Shown one piece after another: positions 53,650-63,189 of a DNA stretch of 64,000 nucleotides. This DNA comes from Silvimonas terrae (lineage in GTDB: Bacteria; Pseudomonadota; Gammaproteobacteria; Burkholderiales; Chitinibacteraceae), in NCBI RefSeq assembly GCF_014202765.1, contig NZ_JACHHN010000012.1:62001-126000 (forward strand), read 5' to 3'. Under the pieces are notes generated by a model. It worked only from the letters and a program-made list of their open reading frames with translations. It was not told the DNA's origin and ran no database searches. Within the stretch, counting starts at the first letter, position 1; the number at the start of each line of letters is the position of its first letter. The position numbers were made by a program, and so were the translations under genes.

Positions 53650-53832
53650 TCAGGAGTGTTGTGGCGTATGGGGTTCTCTTGTTTCTACGGTCTCCGGATC
53701 AACGGCGTTGATCACATTGCGCCGGACGAACAGGAAAATATAAACCGCCATGACCACTACAAAGCCAATGGTAAACAGGCTAAGCAGGCCGATATCCGAA
53801 AAGAACAGGGCTTCCCAAGGGGTATTTTCCAT
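53650..53832 (-). CDS. DUF3149 family small membrane protein
   Basis: A 60-residue protein beginning MENTPWEALFFSDIGLLSLFT with one membrane helix (about 16-40, IGLLSLFTIGFVVVMAVYIF) followed by a positively charged stop (VRRNV) and a short acidic tail. This matches small DUF3149 proteins, of unknown function. Start at the ATG at 53832 behind AGGAG. On the minus strand GTGAC-AGGA-GTCAC places that ribosome site in the loop of a small hairpin. Confidence 0.75.
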   Translation of the reverse strand: MENTPWEALFFSDIGLLSLFTIGFVVVMAVYIFLFVRRNVINAVDPETVETREPHTPQHS

Positions 53833-53962
53833 GATGTGACTCCTGTCACGCTGAACATGTAATGACATGATCATGACGCGGAGTCGCACGGAGAATATTG
53901 ATAGCAATCAAGCAATTGCTGTGATTTTGTACCTGGTGATGTTTTTCGGGTGTGGTCGCAAA

Positions 53963-54448
53963 TCAGTCGCGGAAGTTCTGGAACTGCACCGGATAATCCG
54001 TGACCTGCTTGCGGATCACGGCAATGGCTTCTTGCAGCGTATCGCGCTTGGCGCCAGAGACACGGACTTCGTCACCCTGAATGGCCGCTTGCACCTTGAG
54101 TTTGGAGTCCTTGATCAGTTTGACGATCTTTTTGGCTTCATCGCCACTGATCCCGGTGCGCACGGTGATGGCTTGCTTGACCTTGTTGCCAGACACCTTT
54201 TCGCTCTTGGCCTCATCCAGGCAACGGATATCAACGCCACGCTTGGTCAGCTTGGCGGTCAGGATGTCTTTGACCTGTTCCAGCTGAAAATCATTGTCGG
54301 CAAAAAGGGTCAGCACTTTCTCGGCGTGTTCAACGCGCGCGTCAGAGCCTTTGAAGTCAAAGCGGGTACTGACTTCCTTGTTGGTTTGCTCCAGCGCATT
54401 GCGTACTTCTACGTCGTTGACTTCAGACACGATGTCAAAAGAGGGCAT
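53963..54448 (-). CDS. yajQ: YajQ family nucleotide-binding protein
   Basis: A 161-residue protein identical in length to the family norm. Starts [21 protein letters not shown], contains [13 protein letters not shown] and [17 protein letters not shown], and ends VQFQNFRD. The protein has two alpha/beta domains. Family members bind nucleotides, and some bind cyclic di-GMP and modulate transcription. AGGAG lies before the ATG. Confidence 0.94.
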   Translation of the reverse strand: MPSFDIVSEVNDVEVRNALEQTNKEVSTRFDFKGSDARVEHAEKVLTLFADNDFQLEQVKDILTAKLTKRGVDIRCLDEAKSEKVSGNKVKQAITVRTGISGDEAKKIVKLIKDSKLKVQAAIQGDEVRVSGAKRDTLQEAIAVIRKQVTDYPVQFQNFRD

Positions 54449-54481
54449 GTTGTACTCCTGTTTTATATGGTTTGGCCGCTT

Positions 54482-55000
54482 TTAACGGCGTGTGCCCGCG
54501 CTTTCCAGCGTCGGCATCATGGGTAAGTCGGTAATGCCCGGGTCCACGCCCAACTGGGTAAACAAGGTGGTGAGCTGGCCCCGGTGATGAGTTTGGTGGT
54601 TGAAGAAATGGCTGACCGCAATCCAGGCCGGCATGTGCATATCCCGATCATACATGGCGCTGTACCAGGAGAACGGTGCTTGCAGCCAGGCGTCACTGAC
54701 CGCCTGCGCCCAGCGATCAATCTGGTCATCTACCTCGGTTCTGCGCGCTTGCAGCACTGGCCAGGTGGCACAGACCAGTGCCTCCGGCCCGAAGTCGGGC
54801 AGGGCTTCATTGTTAAAGCGAGCCAGCCAGTTGAGATCGCCACGGACCAGATGATCCAGCGTGCCGTGTACCGAACCAAAAAATGCGCCCCGATCCGCCA
54901 TACGCAGATCGTCGCCCAGTTCGTCTGCCAGCGCGTACATGCGCTCGTTCATCCAGCGATTGTATTGCGCCATCAGTTGCACGTAGGCAGGGGTGATCAT
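54482..55000 (-). CDS. DinB family protein
   Basis: A 172-residue four-helix-bundle protein of the DinB/YfiT type. The three metal-binding histidines are in VHGTLDHLV (near residue 45-48) and FFNHQTHHRGQLTTLF (near 133-140). Members are damage-induced in Bacillus or act as thiol transferases; the substrate is unknown here. It lies 33 bases upstream of yajQ on the same strand and could be co-transcribed. Confidence 0.88.
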   Translation of the reverse strand: MITPAYVQLMAQYNRWMNERMYALADELGDDLRMADRGAFFGSVHGTLDHLVRGDLNWLARFNNEALPDFGPEALVCATWPVLQARRTEVDDQIDRWAQAVSDAWLQAPFSWYSAMYDRDMHMPAWIAVSHFFNHQTHHRGQLTTLFTQLGVDPGITDLPMMPTLESAGTRR

Positions 55001-55032
55001 CGCGAGTCCGGGTTCGGGTTAACAGCCAGATT

Positions 55033-55560
55033 TTAACGGCGTTTGGTGGCGGGCCAAAGTGTTAATGCCAGCCAGATCAGCAGGCACGGCAACCAGACCC
55101 ATAACAGTTCACTTTCCATGGTCAGCGCTCCCCGCGCAGAGAAAAATCGTGCGCCAATGGGGGAGACCATGATGGGGTGAACGGGCAGGAAGAAACGGGC
55201 GTCACTCAATGGCCAGAAAAAGGCCACACCGCGCCCGCCATTGGTGAGTGCATCCATGATGGGGTGGGTAAACACGCAAGCGCTCAGAATGGCCCAGTTG
55301 CGCCACACGGCGCCATGTCGTCTGGCTAGCCACAGAGCCATCAACCCGCCCAGCAAGAGTGCAAACAACAGTGAGTGGGTGGCGCCACGATGGCCGTAGG
55401 GGCTGCCGTAAGGCACGCCCAGTGTCAGACCCAGCGTGTCCAGATCGGGTGCCATGGCCCCGAACATGGCCGGCACGTACAAGGGTGTCGAACGCCAGGC
55501 GCGCGGTAGCAACCGCACCAGGGTGGCGGCGACGACGGCATGGGTCACGATGGTGGTCAT
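55033..55560 (-). CDS. YdjM-type membrane protein (metal-dependent hydrolase family)
   Basis: A 175-residue membrane protein starting MTTIVTHAVVAATLVRLLP. The conserved motifs are GAMAPDLDTLG, YGHRGATHSLLFALLLGG and FTHPIMDALTNGGRG, with Asp and His residues as expected metal ligands at the membrane face. Four or five helices. Relatives include E. coli YdjM (a LexA-regulated gene) and the DUF457 family. Physiological role unknown. GGAAG precedes the ATG. Confidence 0.85.
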   Translation of the reverse strand: MTTIVTHAVVAATLVRLLPRAWRSTPLYVPAMFGAMAPDLDTLGLTLGVPYGSPYGHRGATHSLLFALLLGGLMALWLARRHGAVWRNWAILSACVFTHPIMDALTNGGRGVAFFWPLSDARFFLPVHPIMVSPIGARFFSARGALTMESELLWVWLPCLLIWLALTLWPATKRR

Positions 55561-55583
55561 GCGTTCTTCCGGTCATGAAATGC

Positions 55584-55618
55584 AAAAACGCCCGGCGCTG
55601 CACAGGCAGTCCGGGCGT
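55584..55618 (-). terminator. Terminator of ppnP
   Basis: Minus-strand stem ACGCCCGG/CCGGGCGT (55611-55618 with 55588-55595), then TTTTT. Confidence 0.82.
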
Positions 55619-55635
55619 GATGTACTGATTGGCGC

Positions 55636-55950
55636 TTAGCCGAAGTGGCAAACGTAATGCAGTGTTTCCACGGTGTCGATTTCAAAGCTGCTGTTACCCG
55701 GCACATTGAAAGACTGACCGCCAGTATAGGTGCGGGCTTCGCTTTCACCTGCCAGTTTCACGACGCATTTGCCGGCGATCAATTCCATGATTTCCGGTGC
55801 GCCGGTGTTGAATACCAGTTGGGATGGCAGAATGACGCCGACGCTTTTACGGGTGCCATCGGCCAGGATGACGGTGTGCGAGACACACTTGCCATCGAAA
55901 TACACATTGCCCTGCTTGATGACGGAGACGTTATCGAACTGCTGGCTCAT
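55636..55950 (-). CDS. ppnP: Pyrimidine/purine nucleoside phosphorylase
   Basis: A 104-residue cupin of the PpnP (formerly DUF1255/YaiE) family. It has the typical [27 protein letters not shown] and [17 protein letters not shown] segments and the [10 protein letters not shown] cupin end. E. coli PpnP splits several nucleosides with phosphate. GGAG lies nine bases before the ATG. Confidence 0.92.
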   Translation of the reverse strand: MSQQFDNVSVIKQGNVYFDGKCVSHTVILADGTRKSVGVILPSQLVFNTGAPEIMELIAGKCVVKLAGESEARTYTGGQSFNVPGNSSFEIDTVETLHYVCHFG

Positions 55951-55983
55951 GAAAAAACTCCAATGGATAAGACAGGCTGCAGC

Positions 55984-56211
55984 TTACTTTTGCAGCACTT
56001 CAGTCAGAATGGTTTTGATAATGAAACCCACCATGCCAAATCCCAGCACAAAGAACAGGATGATGGTGCCGAACTTGCCTGCATTGGAATCCTTCGCCAT
56101 CCGATAGATCACAAAGCCCATGTAGATCATGAGGCCGGTGACCAGAATGGATACGGACAACGTGTCAAACGTGTCCTCGGGCATATTCAGAAAGGAATCA
56201 ATGACAGACAT
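55984..56211 (-). CDS. DUF2788 family small membrane protein
   Basis: A 75-residue protein with two membrane helices (about 18-38 and 48-68), separated by YRMAKDSNAGKFG, the conserved cytoplasmic turn of DUF2788. Function unknown; the family is common in beta- and gammaproteobacteria. No ribosome site is clear. It lies between argG and ppnP on the same strand. Confidence 0.8.
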   Translation of the reverse strand: MSVIDSFLNMPEDTFDTLSVSILVTGLMIYMGFVIYRMAKDSNAGKFGTIILFFVLGFGMVGFIIKTILTEVLQK

Positions 56212-56250
56212 GGCTGGTGTTAACGGTGCGGTATGTAGTTAAACCAGGGC

Positions 56251-56272
56251 CGGCAAACCCGCAGGTTTGCCG
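56251..56272 (-). terminator. Stem-loop after argG
   Basis: CGGCAAACC-CGCA-GGTTTGCCG, a 9-bp perfect stem. The following minus-strand sequence has only a weak T-tract (CCCTGGTTT). Confidence 0.55.
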
Positions 56273-56287
56273 ACCAGGTGCGCAGAC

Positions 56288-57505
56288 TTAGCGGCCCTTT
56301 CTGGCTGCAATGCGCATACGCAGCGCGTTCAGCTTGATGAAGCCACCGGCATCGGCCTGGTTATAGGCGCCGCCGTCATCGTCAAAGGTGGCAATGGTCT
56401 GATCGAACAGCGTGTCTTTGGAGTCACGCGACACGACCGAGACGCTGCCCTTGTAGAGCTTGACGCGGACCCAGCCATTGACCCGTTCCTGGGTGTGATC
56501 GATCAGCACTTGCAGTGCCTTGCGTTCCGGGCTCCACCAGTAGCCGTTGTACACCAGGCTGGCGTAGCGCGGCATCAGGTCATCCTTGAGGTGGGCGACT
56601 TCGCGATCCAGGGTGATGGATTCGATGCCACGGTGCGCCTTCAACAGGATCGTGCCGCCCGGGGTTTCGTAGCAACCACGGCTCTTCATGCCGACGTAAC
56701 GGTTTTCCACCAGGTCCAGACGACCAATGCCGTGTTTGCCGCCCAGCTCGTTGAGCTTGGTCAGTACTTGCGCCGGGGAGAGGCGTACACCGTTGATGGC
56801 GACCACGTCACCCTTTTCATATTCCAGATCAACGAATTCGGCTGCATCCGGTGCGGCTTCCGGGCTGACGGTCCAGCGCCACATGCTTTCTTCGGCCTCG
56901 GCCTTCGGGTCTTCCAGATGGCGGCCTTCGAAAGAGATATGCAGCAGGTTGGCGTCCATGGAGTAGGGAGCGCCACCATTTTTGTGCTTCATGTCAACCG
57001 GGATGCCATTGGTTTCGGCATATGCCAGCAGCTTTTCACGGGACAGCAGATCCCATTCGCGCCACGGCGCGACCACTTTGACGCCCGGCTTGAGCGCGTA
57101 GTAGCCCAGCTCGAAGCGGACCTGGTCATTGCCCTTACCGGTGGCGCCGTGGCTCACTGCGTCCGCGTTAACTGCATTGGCGATTTCGATCTGGCGCTTG
57201 GCGATCAGCGGGCGGGCAATGGAGGTGCCCAGGAGGTATTCGCCCTCGTACAGCGCATTGGCGCGAAACATGGGGAACACGAAATCACGCGTGAATTCTT
57301 CACGCAGGTCATCAATAAAGATGTGCTCGGGCTTGATGCCAAACTTCAGTGCTTTTTGTCGAGCGGGTTCCAGCTCTTCGCCCTGGCCAAGATCGGCGGT
57401 GAAGGTCACCACTTCGCATTGATAAGTGTCTTGCAGCCATTTGAGAATGACCGATGTATCAAGACCGCCGGAGTAGGCAAGCACTACTTTCTTTACGTCA
57501 GACAT
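56288..57505 (-). CDS. argG: Argininosuccinate synthase
   Basis: A 405-residue enzyme joining citrulline and aspartate with ATP in arginine synthesis. The N-terminal ATP-pyrophosphatase motif AYSGGLDTS is at residues 10-18; [15 protein letters not shown] and the [19 protein letters not shown] segment are intact. AAGGA precedes the ATG. It follows argF and a LysE-type exporter on the same strand. Confidence 0.96.
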   Translation of the reverse strand: MSDVKKVVLAYSGGLDTSVILKWLQDTYQCEVVTFTADLGQGEELEPARQKALKFGIKPEHIFIDDLREEFTRDFVFPMFRANALYEGEYLLGTSIARPLIAKRQIEIANAVNADAVSHGATGKGNDQVRFELGYYALKPGVKVVAPWREWDLLSREKLLAYAETNGIPVDMKHKNGGAPYSMDANLLHISFEGRHLEDPKAEAEESMWRWTVSPEAAPDAAEFVDLEYEKGDVVAINGVRLSPAQVLTKLNELGGKHGIGRLDLVENRYVGMKSRGCYETPGGTILLKAHRGIESITLDREVAHLKDDLMPRYASLVYNGYWWSPERKALQVLIDHTQERVNGWVRVKLYKGSVSVVSRDSKDTLFDQTIATFDDDGGAYNQADAGGFIKLNALRMRIAARKGR

Positions 57506-57579
57506 GGGGTAAATCCTTGATCAGGCAAGGTTGTAACATGGGTTGATGTCGCAGGCCGGTACGGCACGCATGGGCATCG

Positions 57580-58206
57580 TCATCGGCTTAATGCCAGACG
57601 TGCGCCAAAGCTCAAAAACAGCGTGCCGGTCAACTTCTTCAATACCGTGGCAATCCACGCTCGACCAGAAAGTTTCCTGGCGATATTGGCGCCGGCCAGA
57701 ATCAGAAAACTGAGATACGACAAACTCAGGATTTGCACAGTGATGCCGAGGGCACCGAAGGTCAGCCAGATGTGCGGGTACGATGGATCGACAAACTGGG
57801 GAAAGAAAGCCATGAAAAAAATGATGGCTTTGACATTCACCAGCGAAATCGACATCGCCTGGCGATAAATATGACGCGCCGGAACGTCCGTCTGGACGTC
57901 TTCCATGGCGCGCTTGTTGCCTCCGGCCAGCAAGAGCTTGACGCCCAGCCAGGCCAGATATGCAGCACCGGCATAGCGCACAACATCGAACGCTACCGGA
58001 TACGCATGCATTAATGATGCCACACCCAGCGCAGCGGCGAGCATCAGGATCAGATCGCCGGTGAAAATGCCGGCGGCGGCGGCAAAGCCCGCCCGCACGC
58101 CGCGGCGCGAAGCCACGGACAGCGCAAACAGCGAATTGGGGCCCGGCATCAGAATAATGGCTGTGGCGCCGGCCACATAGGTGACGGGGTCAGTTATCCC
58201 TAACAA
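57580..58206 (-). CDS. LysE/RhtB family amino-acid exporter
   Basis: 208 residues from a TTG start at 58206. The frame begins LGITDPVTYVAGATAIILMPGPNSLFALSVASRRG, the LysE-family signature (PGPN). It has six predicted helices. AAGGA lies six bases before the TTG, and the TTG lies two bases after the argF stop, so translation is coupled to argF. The open frame extends 27 residues further upstream inside argF, but those residues are not family-like. The position between argF and argG suggests export of an arginine-pathway or related amino acid; the substrate is inferred only. Confidence 0.85.
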   Translation of the reverse strand: MLGITDPVTYVAGATAIILMPGPNSLFALSVASRRGVRAGFAAAAGIFTGDLILMLAAALGVASLMHAYPVAFDVVRYAGAAYLAWLGVKLLLAGGNKRAMEDVQTDVPARHIYRQAMSISLVNVKAIIFFMAFFPQFVDPSYPHIWLTFGALGITVQILSLSYLSFLILAGANIARKLSGRAWIATVLKKLTGTLFLSFGARLALSR

Positions 58207-58208
58207 CT

Positions 58209-59123
58209 TCAGTCCTTGATTTCGCCCAGCAGCAAATACTCGATGACGGCTTTCTGCGTGTGCATGCGGTTTTCGGCTTCGTCCCACACCAAAGACTGCG
58301 GACCATCGATGACTTCCGGATCAACTTCTTCACCACGGTGGGCCGGCAGGCAATGCAGGAACACGGCGTCTTTGGCGGCTTCGCTCATCAGCTTTTCCGT
58401 CACCCGATAGTTCAGGAAATCTTTCTTGCGTTGCAGCGTCTCGCGCTCATACCCCATGGATACGCTCACGTCGGTGGTCACGATATCGGCACCATGCGCC
58501 GCTTCGAACGGGTTGCGGTATTGCTCGAAATGTTCTTTGCCATACTCAAGGCCATCCAGCACGGTCATTTCATAACCGGCAGGGCAGGCGAGCTTGAGTT
58601 TGAAATTGAAAATCTTTGCCGCCTGCAACCAGGTGCGGCTGACGTTGTTGCTGTCGCCAATCCAGGTCACGGTCTTGCCTTCGATTGAGCCGTGATGTTC
58701 TTCGTAGGTGAAGATATCGGCCATGATCTGGCAGGGGTGGTATTCGTTGGTCAGACCGTTAATGACCGGCACGCGGGAGTTTTCGGCAAAGCGCTCGATG
58801 ATGCTTTGCTCAAAGGTGCGCACCATGACAATGTCGGTCATGCGGCTGATGACCTGGGCCACATCTTCAATCGGTTCGCCGCGACCCAGTTGCGTGTCCT
58901 TGGACGCCATAAACATGGCGTGACCACCCAGTTGCGCCATACCGGCTTCAAACGAAACGCGGGTGCGGGTCGACGATTTTTCGAAAATCATGGCCAGCAC
59001 GCGGCCAATCAAGGGCTGGTACAACTCGCCAGCGCGCAGTTTCTGTTTGAGCACGGTGGCGCGCTTGAACAGATACTTGTATTCGTCGAGGGTGAAATCC
59101 TTGAACTGCAGATAGTGTCGCAT
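58209..59123 (-). CDS. argF: Ornithine carbamoyltransferase
   Basis: A 304-residue enzyme forming citrulline from ornithine and carbamoyl phosphate. Carbamoyl-phosphate loop STRTR at 51-55; HPCQIMAD near 133; ornithine site HCLPAHRGEEV near 264. The frame is open upstream to 59366, but the ATG at 59123 (MRHYLQFKDF) is the family start. Its ribosome site is weak. Upstream, DUF3579 is transcribed divergently. Confidence 0.95.
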   Translation of the reverse strand: MRHYLQFKDFTLDEYKYLFKRATVLKQKLRAGELYQPLIGRVLAMIFEKSSTRTRVSFEAGMAQLGGHAMFMASKDTQLGRGEPIEDVAQVISRMTDIVMVRTFEQSIIERFAENSRVPVINGLTNEYHPCQIMADIFTYEEHHGSIEGKTVTWIGDSNNVSRTWLQAAKIFNFKLKLACPAGYEMTVLDGLEYGKEHFEQYRNPFEAAHGADIVTTDVSVSMGYERETLQRKKDFLNYRVTEKLMSEAAKDAVFLHCLPAHRGEEVDPEVIDGPQSLVWDEAENRMHTQKAVIEYLLLGEIKD

Positions 59124-59457
59124 AGGGCACGCTGTTGCTGGCCATACGGCCCGCAATTGATTGAAAAAACGACCATTATTGTGCGTGAAACGGCCGGGTG
59201 GCAAGTGCTGCACGTGTACGGGCTGGCCCTGGGCCTGAAACCGTGCGTCTGTCGCCTGAAACTCGAAGTGGTGCGTTATCACCGCGTAGACTGTAGAAAC
59301 TTGATTTTGCGCAATCCTTGCGCTGATTCCGACCGGGGGATGAGGCGGATTGCTGATCGGCAGCACGGGCCGGGAGTGGTATGATGATGGCCTTCAGTTT
59401 TGTAGTAAAAGTACGGGTTATTTGTGTTGTGACAATGCGCAGCAATTAAAATACCGG
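59124..59457. other. argF-DUF3579 divergent intergenic region
   Basis: No gene was recognised; the long minus-strand frame continuing from argF lacks family sequence. No ARG-box-like palindrome was identified by eye. Confidence 0.35.
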
Positions 59458-59478
59458 TATACTCACGTTTGAAACGTG
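59458..59478 (+). promoter_or_regulatory. -10 element and adjoining palindrome upstream of DUF3579
   Basis: TATACT (59458-59463) directly abuts CACGTTT-G-AAACGTG (59464-59478), a perfect 15-bp dyad placed over the expected transcription start 33 bases before the ATG. The -35 is not clear. Confidence 0.5.
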
Positions 59479-59510
59479 CCACGTAGTTTAATCCCTGATA
59501 TACACACAAC

Positions 59511-59834
59511 ATGATCTGTAATCCATACGAAATCGTCATCCAGGGGCTCACCAGTGACGGGCGTCAATTCCGCCCAAGTGACTGGGCCGAACGCCTCTCC
59601 GGTATCCTGTCTACCTTCGGTTTTGACCAGAAACTTTCCTACGCCCCGTATGTTCGCCCCATGGTGATGGACAACGTGCGCTGTGTCGCTGTAGACAAGC
59701 AACTGGAAAAGCTGGATCCCCGCGTATTCCAGTTCATCATGGCATTTGCCCGTGATAATGATCTGCGTGTTGTTGATTGCCGCGATCTGGTAGAGCAACA
59801 ACAAGCCGCCGACGCCGAGCGCAAGGCCGGCTGA
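59511..59834 (+). CDS. DUF3579 family protein
   Basis: A 107-residue cytoplasmic protein with the family start [31 protein letters not shown], then [43 protein letters not shown]. Found in betaproteobacteria beside argF; function unknown. No ribosome site is obvious, but the start equals the family start. Confidence 0.85.
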   Translation: MICNPYEIVIQGLTSDGRQFRPSDWAERLSGILSTFGFDQKLSYAPYVRPMVMDNVRCVAVDKQLEKLDPRVFQFIMAFARDNDLRVVDCRDLVEQQQAADAERKAG

Positions 59835-60015
59835 ACCCGCCTGGTTTTATCCTCCGGGGCCGTTCGGTCCCGTTTTCATCTTCTTTTTATTGTTGCGACG
59901 CACAACGCACGCTATGCTACGCCTTGTCACGGGCGTGCATGGGCGCGTTCACTGCTGCGCGGTACTTTTTCAGTCTCCGGGCGTGCAGCACCTTATCGTC
60001 AGCAGGAGTAAGTCG

Positions 60016-60756
60016 ATGAAACTGAGGGATAAAGTTGCCATTATTACAGGTAGCGCCAGCGGGATCGGCCAGGCTACCGCGCTCAAGTTTGCACAAGAAG
60101 GCGCCAAGGTTGTGGTCTGTGACCTTAACCGCGCTGGTGTAGATCAAGTGGTTTCAGAACTGACGGCACTGGGCACAGAAGCGGCCGGTTTCCTGGTGGA
60201 TGTCACCGACAAGGCCACGATTGCCGAGATGGTGGCAGGTGTCAAATCCCGCTTTGGCCGTATTGATATCCTGGTCAATAACGCCGGTATTGTGGCCGAT
60301 GCCCAGTTGTTCAAGATGACCGAAGAACAGTTTGATCGCGTGATCGATATCAATCTCAAAGGTGTGTACAACTGTACCAAGGCCGTGGTTGATACCATGA
60401 TCGAGCAAGGGCAGGGGGTGATCCTGAACGCCTCGTCTGTCGTTGGTGTTTATGGCAACTTTGGTCAGACCAATTACGCGGCTTCCAAGTTTGGCGTGAT
60501 CGGGTTTGTGAAAACCTGGGCCAAGGAGCTGGGCAAAAAGGGGATTCGTGCCAATGCGGTTTGCCCCGGTTTTGTTGCCACGCCGATTCTGAACGCCATG
60601 CCAGAGAAAGTGATTCAGGCCATGGAAGAGAAAGTGCCGATGAAGCGCATGGCGCGTCCAGAAGAAATTGCCAGCGTGTATGCGTTTCTGGCCAGCGATG
60701 AAGCCAGCTACATCAACGGCGCGGCCATTGAAGTCACTGGTGGCCTGACGCTATAA
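60016..60756 (+). CDS. 3-oxoacyl-ACP reductase-like short-chain dehydrogenase (FabG family)
   Basis: A 246-residue SDR enzyme. NADP-binding [10 protein letters not shown] at 12-21, NNAG near 88-91, catalytic serine in NASSVVG and Tyr/Lys in NYAASKFG; ends [12 protein letters not shown]. Similar to FabG but the usual fab cluster is not here, so it is probably a paralogue, possibly for hydroxyacid or polyhydroxyalkanoate metabolism. GCAGGAG lies ten bases before the ATG. The open frame to 59890 is rejected. Confidence 0.85.
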   Translation: MKLRDKVAIITGSASGIGQATALKFAQEGAKVVVCDLNRAGVDQVVSELTALGTEAAGFLVDVTDKATIAEMVAGVKSRFGRIDILVNNAGIVADAQLFKMTEEQFDRVIDINLKGVYNCTKAVVDTMIEQGQGVILNASSVVGVYGNFGQTNYAASKFGVIGFVKTWAKELGKKGIRANAVCPGFVATPILNAMPEKVIQAMEEKVPMKRMARPEEIASVYAFLASDEASYINGAAIEVTGGLTL

Positions 60757-60783
60757 ATGGTGGTGTGAGCGCGTCGCTCAGCC

Positions 60784-60821
60784 ACAACAAAAAACCTCGC
60801 CAGTGCGAGGTTTTTTGTTGT
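60784..60821. terminator. Bidirectional terminator
   Basis: A 17-bp perfect stem (60784-60800 with 60805-60821), loop CAGT, core ACCTCGC/GCGAGGT with A/T tracts. It lies between the converging FabG-like and L,D-transpeptidase genes. Confidence 0.95.
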
Positions 60822-60843
60822 CTGTCAGGCCGGTAGAACGGTG

Positions 60844-62118
60844 TCAGCCTGCGCCGGCGGCACCTTCCCACACAATCCGCCAGCCGCCATCTTCGTTGCG
60901 CCAGTACAAACGCTTGCGCATGCGGTTATCCAGTGCCTTGCTGCGATAGTCCTGGTCGAAGGTGGCCACCAGCATGCCATCCTTGCCGCCGGTAAAGAGA
61001 CTGATGTTGGACAAACTGATCTGGGCGTCATTGCGGGTCTGGGCTAATGCGGTCTTTTGCCGTGCCCACACCGACAGGTTTTGCCCGTCACTGTTGGTGA
61101 AGTCCTTGCTGTAGTAATTCAGATAGCCAGGCAGATTGAGTGCTTGCCAGGATTGTCGCCAACGATCAATCAAGGTTAACGCCGCAGTATGGCGCTCCTG
61201 CCATTGTGCGGTCGTCAGCCAGTCTATTCTGGGCACAATGACCACTGGGGTGACATCAATCTGCAGATAGGCCTGCACGCTGGCCAGTTCCGGATTGGTG
61301 AGCACCACGCAGCCGTTGGATGCTTGTGGCGGACGGGAGTACGTTGCTGCCGGGCTGCCATGCAGCCAGATCCCGTGGCCAGTCTTGCCTTCACGCCGGT
61401 CCAGCTCGTTCGGGTAAGAGATGGGCCAGGCACCCACGCCGTAAAGATCGGCTTGCTGGCCAAAGGTTTTGTCCAGTTGCGGGCGTGTCATGTGACTGTC
61501 GACAAAGTAAACGCCCAGCGGCGTGCGCTGATCGCCTTCCCGGACCTTTTCTGTGCCTAGCTTGCCGACGGTGACGTAATGATCCGTCACGTATTTGGGC
61601 ACCCCGTTGTCGTTCTGAAAGACAAACAATCGCGATGCGGCCGCGTCCACTAGAATGGCGTATTTCTGTTTGTCCGAGAATGACACCAGTTGCGCCGGCA
61701 GCAGGGTAACCGGGGGCGGGCTGGCTTCACGGCGCAACCGCACCATGGCCTCCCGCCGCAGGTCTTCCAGCTTGTCTGCCGTGCCTGCGGGCGCAGCGCC
61801 ACCCATCGTCGCCAGCTGACCGGCCTGCATGGCATACAGGTCGCCCGACAACAGATAGGCAAGGTGGTAATTGGGCTCTTTGGCGAGCAGGGCATCGACC
61901 GTGGCGCGCGCATCGGCCATCCGGTTATCACGGATGGCGTCGATGGCGGCAACAATCATTTGCTCGGGCGAGCCTTGTGTAGCGTTACCTTTGATGTCCT
62001 GTAACGGATGCAACTGGTAAGGCGCGACAATCGGCATGCGTGGTTGTGCTGCGGGCGCAAGTAGCAGCAAAGCCAGCAAACTGAGTATCAGCTTGCTCCA
62101 GTTGATGGTACGGGTCAT
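60844..62118 (-). CDS. L,D-transpeptidase (YkuD) with C-terminal Cds6/NTF2-like domain
   Basis: A 424-residue exported protein. Signal peptide at about 1-25; a helical tandem-repeat-like region about 40-120; the YkuD domain about 152-300 with catalytic His253 and Cys270 in WLHGSPAATYSRPPQASNGC; and an NTF2-like domain at about 315-424 (WQALNLPGYLNYYSKDF ... WRIVWEG). YkuD enzymes make or cleave 3-3 peptidoglycan links, or attach or release proteins on the wall. The upstream gene, 12 bases away, carries the same C-terminal domain, so the two probably act together in the periplasm. Confidence 0.9.
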   Translation of the reverse strand: MTRTINWSKLILSLLALLLLAPAAQPRMPIVAPYQLHPLQDIKGNATQGSPEQMIVAAIDAIRDNRMADARATVDALLAKEPNYHLAYLLSGDLYAMQAGQLATMGGAAPAGTADKLEDLRREAMVRLRREASPPPVTLLPAQLVSFSDKQKYAILVDAAASRLFVFQNDNGVPKYVTDHYVTVGKLGTEKVREGDQRTPLGVYFVDSHMTRPQLDKTFGQQADLYGVGAWPISYPNELDRREGKTGHGIWLHGSPAATYSRPPQASNGCVVLTNPELASVQAYLQIDVTPVVIVPRIDWLTTAQWQERHTAALTLIDRWRQSWQALNLPGYLNYYSKDFTNSDGQNLSVWARQKTALAQTRNDAQISLSNISLFTGGKDGMLVATFDQDYRSKALDNRMRKRLYWRNEDGGWRIVWEGAAGAG

Positions 62119-62130
62119 TCAGTAAATCGC

Positions 62131-63189
62131 TCAGGTACGCTCTTCGACGATCAACCAGCGACCGCCACTTTTTTCCAGGATGAGTGTTTTACCAGTAGAT
62201 CGTGCCGACAGACGATCCGACTTGTAAGACTGACGGAATTTTACCCTGGCTGTATCGCTACTCGTAAAGTCGATTTTAATATTTGAGACACTTACTTCAA
62301 TTGACTTGGGTGAAGCGATACGTTCACGGCGCTCTTTGGACCAATCTGCAAACGATGCGCCACCCGGTGTCTTGAAGTTGCGGCTGTAGGCGGCGAGGTA
62401 ACCGCTCACGTTCTGGTGCGACCAGGCGTTCGCCCAGTTATTGACTGCGGCGATCACGTCCTCTTGCTCGGCATTACGCGGCGCAGAGGCTTTTTCTGGC
62501 GCAGGCGTCGGGGCCGGGGTCGGCGCGGGTGTCGGCGTTGCCGTGGGCTTGGGGGTTGGTGTGGGTGCCGGCGTTGGCGTCGGGCGCGGCGTTGCGACTG
62601 GCGTCGGTGCAGGCGTGGCCTTGACCGGCGTGTTCTGCGCGACCTTCGTGCCACTGGTTGCCGGCGTGGCGTGCGGTGCAATGGCCGGGTTGCTGCTGAA
62701 CAATTCACGGACCAGCGTCAGCTTGCTTTGCACGTTCTGGTTGCTGCCTTCCAGTTGCAGTGCCTTGTCATAAGCTTGCGATGCCATGCGTGCGTACAGA
62801 TCACCCAGGTTTTCATGGGCAATGGCGTACGACGGGTTGGTCTGTATCGCCATCATCAGCGCCGTGCGGGCTTTGTCCAGCTGGTTTTGCTGGGCATAAA
62901 GCACGGCCAGATTATTGTACGGTTCCGGCAGTTGCGGGTAGTCCTCGGTCAACGAGGTGAAGGCCTTGATGGCCTCATCATTGCGACCCAGCTCGGTCAG
63001 TGCAATGGCGCGCAGAAAGCGGATCTGGGCATCTTTGGGGTTTTTGGCCAGATAACTATCGGCGCGGTCGATCACCGATTTGTACTGGTGGGCCTTCAGC
63101 AATTGCTGAATATCTTCAAAGTCACCAGCCAGTACGTGGCTGGTCATCATGCAGAAAAGCAGGGAGAGAGCGATATGTCGCAGGCTCAT
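62131..63189 (-). CDS. Exported TPR protein with Pro/Thr linker and Cds6/NTF2-like domain
   Basis: 352 residues from the ATG at 63189. Signal peptide at 1-21 (TSHVLA before GDFED); three or four TPR-like repeats at about 25-150 ([51 protein letters not shown]); a linker of alternating Pro, Thr, Ala and Lys at about 185-235; and a C-terminal domain about 245-352 similar to that of the transpeptidase ([27 protein letters not shown]). The open frame from 63279 adds 30 unrelated residues. It is likely a scaffold or partner of the transpeptidase. Confidence 0.82.
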   Translation of the reverse strand: MSLRHIALSLLFCMMTSHVLAGDFEDIQQLLKAHQYKSVIDRADSYLAKNPKDAQIRFLRAIALTELGRNDEAIKAFTSLTEDYPQLPEPYNNLAVLYAQQNQLDKARTALMMAIQTNPSYAIAHENLGDLYARMASQAYDKALQLEGSNQNVQSKLTLVRELFSSNPAIAPHATPATSGTKVAQNTPVKATPAPTPVATPRPTPTPAPTPTPKPTATPTPAPTPAPTPAPEKASAPRNAEQEDVIAAVNNWANAWSHQNVSGYLAAYSRNFKTPGGASFADWSKERRERIASPKSIEVSVSNIKIDFTSSDTARVKFRQSYKSDRLSARSTGKTLILEKSGGRWLIVEERT

